From contig CM114271.1 of the NCBI GenBank assembly GCA_050084515.1, positions 21,328,001 through 21,392,000 on the forward strand: 64,000 nucleotides of DNA. The letters run 5' to 3'. Origin of the DNA: Blasia pusilla. Lineage: Eukaryota > Marchantiophyta > Marchantiopsida > Blasiales. Below, one piece after another: positions 55,776 through 64,000 of this stretch. The first letter of the stretch is position 1, and each line of letters starts with the position of its first letter. The notes beneath the pieces were generated by a model. That model searched no databases. It worked only from the letters and a program-made list of their open reading frames with translations, and was not told the origin of the DNA. The position numbers and the translations under genes are program-made.

Positions 55776-58248
55776 TTTTAGCAAACACCAACCATGAGAG
55801 GAAAAGAGAGAAACCTAAAGTTCAAAGATTTATAAAATCACACTTAAACCTTCTTCCCTAATCATCCTAACTTGGCTGGACTCCTCTTGGGAATGAATTC
55901 TTGTATGGTTCAAAGTTCTTCACAATAAACATTTCCCGTATAAGGAGATCCGTATAAGCCACCTAGCTATCTTTGACTCCCCATAGTTTGTATCCGCGAT
56001 ACGGAAGCCCTTACTCCCGCTCGTTCTAACGGCACTATGGGTAGCTCCTACGGAAATCGGAACCTCACCCCTAGTTCTCCTCCCCGGCAGCGACCGGCTG
56101 GTGACCGTAGTTATTACGAGCAGGGTTCTGTCGAACGGGCCGTTGAACCTTGGTGGGCCCTCCCTTTCTGCCCGGCTCCTCTGGCCCATTCCTCAGGAGG
56201 CTGGAGCTGTGTGGATCTATTTCCGCTTTGGTCACTCCTCTATCTTTCCCTGGTCTCCTCTTCGCCCCTTGGTGCTCCTCGCGTCCATCGTGGAACGATT
56301 TGGGCGAATCGCTGCGGGATTTTGACTGTGTCGTGCGGGGGACGGTTTCTCGTAGTCGCACTCGAGCGCAGCTGGCACCTTGGACCGGATCGTGTTGGAC
56401 TTTCCGCTACCGCCGGTCGTCGTTGCTCAAGGAGTGGGGGGGCGGAGGAAATTCTGCAACGCTGAATCGGGCCATTTGTTTTTTCTGGTTAAACATTTTT
56501 TCTCGTCTCCGCGACCGAGCACAGATTGTTTGCTCGATTGCGGAGGGCATTCTGCTTTCGCTGCTGCCAGGCCGTGCCACGAGGAGTGAAGGCGGGCGAA
56601 ATTTCGCTACGAGCAATCAGAGCATCGCTCCTTCAGGTTCATTTTGTTTTGCCCACTCCTTAAAAGTTCTTGGGGAGTGCAAGAGATTAGGAGCATAAGG
56701 CGGAGGGAAGAGAGAATGCTGGAGTTGTAAAGCTCCGTGTCCAAAGATTCCCCCGAGTTTTTGTGGAAGAGTGTGAGCAATTATTGATATGTTGTCAGGC
56801 CGCAATTTTCGTTAGGGCGCCGGGCTGATTGGTGCGTGAGAGTGCCACAAAGTTTGCTTAGGTTTGGAAACACACGCGTCGTAGGGGGATTTAACGTAAA
56901 TGTACAGTGAAGGTGAGGGTTGGGGTGATTAATGCTCGGTTTTCATGTGTGGAGGCTCCAGTCGTGGATTCCACAGTCTGATGTGTCTTTCCCACGGACT
57001 CGTCGTGTGTGCTGATTTTAATAGCGATGGATTTTTTCCGATCGCAGAAGTGCTTCAAGAGGTGCTCTATGTTCCTCAGAAGTCGTATCGAACTGCTTCG
57101 GTGGCATATTCACCTGTATTGAACTTCGTGATTGTTGATCCTTCTCATGTAGAAAGTCTGCTGAGCAACATAAGGACCTCGCCTTCTGCAAGTGGTGGTC
57201 TCTTTTCTTGGTCAGCAGAAGGTACACTATCTTTCCTACGTTGAAGCCCTATTGTCATAACGTTGAGCCACGAAGGTGCAGAGAGTAACCCCGTAGCAAT
57301 GCCACCAATTGGAGTTTCATTCCCTCTAATGTAGGCAACAAATCAAACAAGAGGCTAAACAAAATGTCCGACTGGTTTGATCTAAGGATTTTTGCATTCT
57401 TTGTCTCGTAAACGATTCCAGAGGTTTCTTTTCAACGGAGATCAAACGCTTGTCCGGTGTGAACACAGAAATGACATTTATCCTGGTAATTTCACTCTGA
57501 CGAAATTGAATTGGATAAGGAACTCTGGTGAACACGTTCTGAGGTTAATCAAGTGGTTTTAGTTGGATGTCCTAAAGAAACCCTAGCACTAGATGCGGTT
57601 TTTAGGGCTGGGCAAGTAGTATTTGGGCTGTTTCTACGTTCGTGACGGAATATGTATTCACTCTCATCCTTCCTGACGGAAATGTGTGTGGGTGTGATTA
57701 ATGTGCCTTCCTGAAAGTGGAACCTTCAAAGATATAGCTTTAAGTGACGCTGTTGTGGCTACAGCCTTTTCATCTCTCTACCAGTATCGTGCTTGGGAGT
57801 GAATTGGTGAATTCCGACCCTGGAAAACTGTTCTACGGAAGAGTCCTTATTCCCAATTGAGTTTATCCTTACTTCTTAACGAAATATATCTTCATATGCA
57901 ACCTGTGTATCACTTGTATGACCTCCTGTGAGAGTAGTTTGTACATGTGGTTTCTGTGCTGTCCATGCTCACAAGAATTCAAAGGGCAGTTCAATTTATT
58001 ATCACTACTTTCCAGGTTAAACACTCATTAGGTTGGTAGAATTGAATGAATGTCACATGCTCAACAGTAGCAGGTCTGTTACAATACAGTAATGTTGGAT
58101 ATATACGTGTAATACTTGCAAGATTAGAGTAGGTTGGCTTTCAAAGTTGTGGTCTGAGTCGGTGGTAGTTTATTAATGTACCACATGATTTTCAATTTTA
58201 TGTGAGTGGCTTGATATGGTGAACCATCTGACCGTGATTGCTGCAGGC
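55776..58248. other. Upstream region of NUP35, CpG-rich in part; one possible exon
   Basis: 55,990-56,620 is clearly richer in G+C and CpG than its neighbours. An ATG at 56,037 opens MGSSYGNRNLTPSSPPRQRP and runs to YYEQ before a possible donor near 56,126; I recognise no family. This could be a first exon or promoter or 5' UTR sequence. An acceptor-like TTGCTGCAG at 58,238-58,246, two bases before the NUP35 ATG, supports a 5'-UTR intron. Other open stretches (56,150-56,698; 56,945-57,244) look random. Confidence 0.35.
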
Positions 58249-61200
58249 ATGAGTGCCGGAGTACAGACTCGAAGCGCCGTGAGAGGAGCAAGATCGCAGT
58301 CTCTTTTCTACCGAGACTTGTCTGCATCCCCTGCGACGAGATCTTCCACAGTCCGTGGAGATGTGAACTCTTCCAATCCGGCAGCAGCAGCAGCTCTGTG
58401 GAGAGATAATGTCGGAGGAGGGGTAGATCCTCCTCCTCCTCCGTTCTACACCCTTGAGGATCGAATTGAGCGCTCTCCAGAAGCCACCACAGATCTCTCC
58501 TTTCGCTCTCCAGATCCGAAATTCACTGAAAACAAAGTTTCTTTCACAAGGACAATCCACTCACCTCCAAGTGGAAGAGGAGGTTATGGACTACCTTATG
58601 GAGATAGCTCAGCACTTCATGGTTCACCCAGTACTCCTCAAACTCAAACACCTGCCACCAACTCTTGGTGGTCTCCTCTACGAGAAAGAGTAAATGTGGA
58701 CAGTGGGCGTAATAGGGATTCTGCAGATAGAGAAGGAAGCAGTCCTGTATCTGGTGTCGTACAACAACAATCTTCAGGGGGCTTGCTAACGCTGCCTGCA
58801 CCAAGGGAGATTATCCGACCTGGTCTACACAGTAGTGGACCCTTTGAGAAGGGCGTCGAAGGTGAAGAATGGGTGACAGTTTTTGGGTAATACTCGGTGA
58901 CCTCTTTGTTAGGATTTCATACAAATTTGTCTGCTATTCTAAATCTTTCCTCCATTGTTTTTATTTAGTTTTAATTATGGTTAGTTCTGCAAACTATGGT
59001 TGGAAGTTCACCATGGTTACAAGTCTCACTTCAGTTAGATTACTAATTATTTCTTAACCATTCTTGTTGGTTCTGGTTATTTTAATTGTGCTCATGGTGT
59101 GCTGGCCTGCCCCTGTTGTGCTTGCCTGCTCCTGTTGTGCTGGCCCTTCCCTCCAGCTCCCCTTCTAGGAAACTAAATAACTCTCTCTTTTACCTACTTT
59201 GATTCACTTCTACTCCTGCTTTCTAAGGCAGTATGTCTTGAGATTAGCTCTTACACACCTGAACCCCTGCTGGTGCCTTGATCAACTTAGAAGACATGTG
59301 TGTTGGTGTGGAGAATGTTCCAAGAACCAATCTACCACATACTCCTGCATCTTGGTTTCAACCACCTCTCTTCAGGTCTTGTGTATTCTGATAAGGTGTT
59401 GCTTTGCCAAGCACCCAGTTCTTATTAGACGCTGCAGACTAGTTCTGTATGGAATCCATTTCAGATTTGCTCTTTCAGGATTGTAAATGATTACCCTCAT
59501 GTACATGGTTCAGTGGAAGATTGTGTTGGGATCTACTATCTTTCTATGCTTTTAAAGTTTTAAAAGTGAGATCTGAGAGAAGTAGAATTGTGATTTCAAC
59601 ATTCTTCAAATCATTCACAACGGACAATCTATATGAATGGAAGAATTGTTTATGCAGCCCTTAAGAATTATTTTCACATTGGTGATATATGCTGTCTGTC
59701 CTAGTATGTTGTCTCGCTTTGCTGGGAAGCCTCTTCCCAGCAAAGCGAGACAACATACTAGGTATCGTAGAATAGATAGTGTTGGTACAGAAGATGGATT
59801 ATATGTCAAGATGTGGCTACAAATCAGATTTTATTGCTATTTGAGGGATTTTTTGAAGTTTGGGTGTGATAGATGTTTCCTCTACTATGTGAGGTGGCAC
59901 AATGATGTCTTCGTTCATTATCTCAAAATTGGGGAGCATTTTTCATTACAGGATTGCCAATGGTCTGTGTCGTGTCCTGTGGATTTCACAGTATTTATAT
60001 CAGTTTTCCTTTCACCCTTAGAAGCTCAAAGGACTGGAGGTGAGCAGGGTGGATTCTAGTAGTTTGGGCTTCTTTCCAGTGTCGTTGAACATGCAATAAA
60101 GCACAAAATTAGAACTCCCGTCTCATGGAGGATTTGAAGTAGAGAACCCAGTGTTTCCAGGACATAGCATTGAAATGTGTAGCCCAGGCATGAACTTATT
60201 TTAGTCTCTGCTGGTGATCAAGCAGATTTGGTGTTGAAGAAACAAATGCGATAATGCGAGAGTTTGAGAAATGTGGCCCAATTGTAAACCATGTTTCAGG
60301 TCCAGGTGGTGCAAACTGGTTGCACATCCAGTATCAGGTATGTGGGTTGATGTTAATGTCTGTGAAGGGAACATTTTTACATGTTGAACATGTGAAATTG
60401 ATATTTGTACGCTGATTGTCACTCAAATAGGTTCCCATGTGAATGCTCCTGAAATTACTCTTTTTATTAATGCGAAGGAGACGTGAGTTCTCTTGAATGT
60501 TCCATCTTCTCATCATTGGATTCATGTTAAAAGTCTTGAATAAAATTATGATGTCTGCCATGGGTTCTTTCTCGTGCAAGAAGCACAGGGTAGATTTAGT
60601 GAGTGAGTTTTATGAAAGCTTCACATCCATCTTTCCATCCAAGTTATGTATAAATGAGATGGTTCAGAATCAGTTTCATGATTGAAGATATTAGAAAATA
60701 CAGTTACTCTGATGAGTTGTCTGTCATGGGCTCTTTCCTGCCGGAAAAGCACATGGTAGACTTAGCCACATGGGTCAAGAAAGATTGAGTACACTTTGTG
60801 TTCAAATTTAAATATATACCTTTCCATTCAAGTCATAGAGATATCTGTCCTTTGTATTACTGGTTAATAATAATGAGAAGTCCTCAATTTGTGTAACTTC
60901 CAGATGAGCTGTTAAACTTGTTTAACTTGCAGAGTTGATCCACACGTGTTTTGTTACCTTCTTCACCAGGGTTGAATTCTGTCTTACTCTGCGACGATTT
61001 TTGTTTCTTCTTGGCAGAATGCATATGATGCTCAGAAGGCTTTACAGAAAAATGGGATTCAACTGAATGGCGCCCTCATAGTGGGTGTTAAGCCACTAGA
61101 TCCTGTTCAGCGTCAAGCCCTCTTGGAGAAGTTGAATAGGGGCGGCCTTTCATTCATGGCACTTCCACCTCGAACACCCGTGAGGAGCACCACAGCAACT

Positions 61201-61332
61201 GTCAAGCCCTCAGGATGGTCTTTTGCTTCTCAACCTGCAGAATCTGGACAAGCAGCACGTACTGTTGCTGCAATTGCTTCTCCTGCAAAGTCGACTCTTT
61301 CTAAGCTTGTCGACATTGTTTTCGGCATGTGA
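58249..61332 (+). CDS. NUP35: Nucleoporin NUP35/NUP53 (MPPN-type RRM), three coding exons
   Basis: NUP35 is a nuclear-pore linker that binds the inner ring. Exons: 58,249-58,886, 60,226-60,337, 61,018-61,332. Introns are GTAATA..CAG and GTATGT..CAG, and phase is kept (GG|A gives Gly). Exon 1 encodes a disordered N-terminus with the plant NUP35 signature SQSLFYRDLSASP, AALWRDNVGGGVDPPPPPFY, and ends EEWVTVFG, the start of the MPPN fold. Exon 2 continues FGVEETNAIMREFEKCGPIV, GANWLHIQYQ. Exon 3 gives NAYDAQKALQKNGIQLNG, LIVGVKPLD and a tail ending SKLVDIVFGM, an amphipathic membrane-binding C-terminus of the usual kind. Start chosen at 58,249 because MSAGVQTRS fits family N-termini and an acceptor lies just upstream. 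The product is about 354 residues, normal for plants, with no stops: an intact host gene. Confidence 0.93.
59095..59151. repeat. Three 19-bp tandem units in NUP35 intron 1
   Basis: TGTTGTGCTTGCCTGCTCC and two close variants at 59,095-59,113, 59,114-59,132 and 59,133-59,151. Confidence 0.9.
59700..59762. repeat. Perfect 30-bp hairpin with 3-base loop in NUP35 intron 1
   Basis: Arms 59,700-59,729 and 59,733-59,762 are exact reverse complements around CCT; the left arm begins CCTAGTATGTTG and ends TGCTGGGAAG. As intron RNA it would form a very stable stem. Such a near-perfect palindrome with a 3-base spacer is young or maintained. Confidence 0.97.
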
Positions 61333-63440
61333 AGTAAATCCAGTACTGTCGTTGAGGCAAAACCTGAAGAATATGCTGGTGACTTACTTTATCGACTGGC
61401 AAATCTATTAGAAGTAGATGCCTAGATGGGTGCAATTACTATTCAATTAGTGGTACTAATATCTCCTTTATACTTGACCAATAGGTCACAGAGTAGGAAG
61501 AGGGTCCTCTCTCCACATTTAGGATCAGATTCAGTTAACTGTCCTGCAAGATGTTTGATTCCTGTGGCAATTCTTGACCAACTTATTGAGTTCAAATTTT
61601 AGTTCAGTGCCATATGTGCAATGTTAGGGCTGGGAGTTTTCAGGAGCATTTTTTCATACAGCATTTTTGGCGCGCGGTGTGAAAGCTCAAGTAACAACCT
61701 TGAGTATCTTGGGCAACCCTCCGTGTGACCTGATTGTATCGTCTGAGGTTGTCAATCAATTTGTGGAACATGACATCTTGAAACATGTCTCTGATCGGGA
61801 TGTGCAATTCTATCTTTGGATTGTGATTGTGATCTACTCTTAGGTCATAAACTACCCTCTGAATCTTGTGATGTGTGGATTGAGACCAGCCTGCCTTGAT
61901 CCTTTTATCTGCAGAGACACTTGGCTAGCAGGATGTGAATTTTACTTGTTGGCAGTGTTTTGCAATTCAAGTGTGTAATAGTAGTATCTCGGATTCAACT
62001 GAATCAAATATGTTTCCAGAGCCCTTTTACAGGCCCAAACTGGGATTGGGAGCATTCTTCTGCTGAGAGCTGATTGGAGAGCTAACTGGGGAATTTTAAT
62101 TGAATTTGTCTCAAGCAAGTGTTAGGTAAAGTAGCTAACTACTTTGAGGAAGGGTAACTCTTGAGGCGTTTAATGCTCATTGGAATTCCTGGAGTTGAGT
62201 GTGCTAAGCAGTGTCACGTGAGGAAAAAAATCAAGGGTTTAGAGAGGTGCGGGGAGCAAGTGAACTGATCAGTAACTTGGGAAAGCAAAGCTGGAAGGTT
62301 TCCGCAGGAATGTACGCAGAAGCTTTAGGAAAGAGGGGTCTCCGGAATGGTTAGCAGTGGCATGGCAATTTGTTAAGAGTGTTTCTCTTATGGATTAAAT
62401 TGGTGGGCCCTTTCCATGTCGCCTTGTTATCTTATTCCACTTTGAATGATGAGTCTATGTTGTTGTGTGAATCCCTTCGAGTTTGGGGGGGATTCTCCCC
62501 TCATGCTTTGGTTTGTGAAAGGAAATCCTCGAGCAAGAAGTAGAGAGAGATTATTAGCTGCATTCTGATTAGTTGTGTAGGATTGCTCTTGCTTTTAAAT
62601 GAGAAACCTGAATGCAAGATGGAGATAGGCATTCAAGGTGTTGGATGTCATTGCTATCACTATGGGAACATTGAATATTGAACTTCCAGTTTTTTTATCT
62701 GCAAACCTCTCATCTTTATGTGCAAACCTCTGTGATTGGCATACGCAGATACCCTTTCATTTGTTTGTTTCGTAAAAAATGAAAGGAAGTCTATTTGTGA
62801 GATCTCCATTGTGAGTAGCATGTAGCTCTCGAGACACTAAATGTGGAAAGTGATCAAACGTGTCTCTAACTACTTGCGCCACACACTTACAAGGCCATTG
62901 CAATTCTCAAGAACCACAAAACTAGTTTATGTCGCCACCATATGGCTATGGGGAGTTATTAAAACTATGGTGTGGATATGCGAGATGCTACAAATTAACA
63001 CAACACTTCATAGTGTGATGGGAGTGTCAAAACTCATGAGACTAAAAAAGGGACTTACAAGGCAAAAATTGCACTCAATTTTTTACTCTATAACTTTTGG
63101 AGATGAGTAGCCACTCTTTTATAGAATACCATTTTGTGATGCCCGTTGTCAATTGTTGTGCCATGCCACTTGAGGCCCTACCACCTTGTGTTGTTGTGAA
63201 GTCGCACCATGTTGTTGAGTAATGTGTGGTCATAGCTGTAGCCGCCTTGTATTACTTGTGACCACATCACGTCATTGAGAGAAATTGTATTGTGTCAATA
63301 TTGGGGAGTATGATTGATTGGTGAGTGGAGAAGTTTGGTCAGTTGTATCAGTTGGCTCCTGCCTAGAAGCGACATCGACATTGTGTTTCAGGTTATCCAT
63401 CCTAGGCCCTAGGCCTTTTTGGAGGAAAAGTCTGGTACCG
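61333..63440. other. NUP35 3' region and intergenic sequence, no gene recognised
   Basis: The first few hundred bases are probably 3' UTR. An open stretch at 62,841-63,110 (89 codons) has no recognisable motif. Confidence 0.4.
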
Positions 63441-63489
63441 CATCATCTAGAGCATTGAGTGGTTCCAAGTTGTGGGCATACGAGATGGA

Positions 63490-64000
63490 TAATCTAGTCG
63501 TAAGACCTCAAAGGTTTTCAAGGGCCGTGGGGACCATTGAGTTGGACCACTTCCTTGCAGAGTTTTGAAGGTGATGTGACTTCCAGAGGGCAAGGAACTC
63601 CCAAGAGTAAACCCCTTTATAGATTGGAACGACATGTTTCAACATTTGGAGGGGTGGCCTATGGACAACTATCACAAGTTCTTGGCCTCGTTTCAACGGT
63701 AATCAAGGCTTGGAGACATTATTACAATCCACACTGTGTATCGTGGGCAAAGTCGTTCGCAGATGATGAGGAGGAGATGGGAAAGGCTACCTCATGTACT
63801 ACTAGTGAGATCCAAGGAGGGGTAGCCCACTTTGGAACAATTGCATCATCTTGTCAAGTTTGTTTGAGGTTCAACCCCTCGGTTAAGTTCTTCTTCGAGC
63901 CAAAGAGGAACTACGAGGCTCGGGGACTTTACTCTTCATTGGATTACTTGCCCCTGTGCGAGCAAAGATAGGGGCACTTTTATTAAAAAATGGCCAAATT
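63490..64000 (+). pseudogene. Gag fragment related to the methyltransferase gypsy element
   Basis: The sequence encodes, with frame changes, GTIELDHFLAEFE, then near 63,610 VNPFIDWNDMFQHLEGWPMDNY. It parallels GTIDLDDFI / FNPFMAWKGLFQHLEGPPMDDY at 18,255-18,400. It runs toward the window end and may continue into a larger copy. Whether that copy also has a methyltransferase cannot be seen here. Confidence 0.55.

Noticed and set aside
56071-56698. Several overlapping frames of 70-180 codons in the CpG-rich block
   Set aside because: High GC lowers stop frequency in all frames; no domain or codon pattern favours one frame. Only the short ATG-initiated piece at 56,037 is kept as a weak candidate.

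Overview
The window looks like nuclear DNA of a land plant or close streptophyte relative. The supports are a plant-type NUP35 gene with GT-AG introns, an intron-bearing copy of a plant RSH1 (RelA/SpoT homologue) gene, plant CACTA (Tnp2/DUF4218/DUF4216/Transposase_24), hAT and Ty3/gypsy chromovirus elements, Helitron-like ends, and very long CT/GA dinucleotide tracts. The species cannot be named from the sequence. Most of the window is nested mobile DNA; the only clearly intact host gene is NUP35 near the right end.

Layout. 0.8-4.1 kb: scattered exons of a decayed coiled-coil gene. 4.5-8.6 kb: a broken hAT transposase (minus strand), repeat arrays, a fold-back and a Helitron-like end. 9.99-15.89 kb: a dead chromovirus (gypsy-1) with LTRs, primer-binding site and matching 5-bp target duplications. 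16.0-24.1 kb: a second Ty3/gypsy element whose polyprotein carries a C5 cytosine DNA methyltransferase between protease and reverse transcriptase. Its leader is interrupted by a solo LTR of the gypsy-1 family, and its integrase is cut at 24,101 by a CACTA element. 24.1-33 kb: that CACTA element with decayed TnpD and TnpA-like genes; 35.1-38.2 kb: a second CACTA remnant on the minus strand.

39.43-51.10 kb: an 11.7-kb CACTA-like element without a recognisable transposase. It is inserted in an exon of a GH5 glucanase-like gene and carries at least eight exon pieces of RSH1, satellite-like arrays and long dinucleotide tracts. 52.2-53.67 kb: the same satellite and terminus in inverted orientation. 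53.67-55.39 kb: a second, truncated copy of the methyltransferase gypsy element with an LTR, followed by two tandem Helitron-like elements. 58.25-61.33 kb: NUP35. 63.5 kb to the end: a gag fragment resembling the methyltransferase element.

The most notable biology is (1) the retrotransposon family gag-PR-DNA methyltransferase-RT-RNase H-integrase, seen in two copies that share the PR-methyltransferase arrangement, with the catalytic Cys of the more complete copy replaced by Tyr; and (2) a Pack-CACTA-like element that has captured much of the hydrolase half of RSH1 and interrupts a GH5 gene at a point where excision would restore the reading frame.
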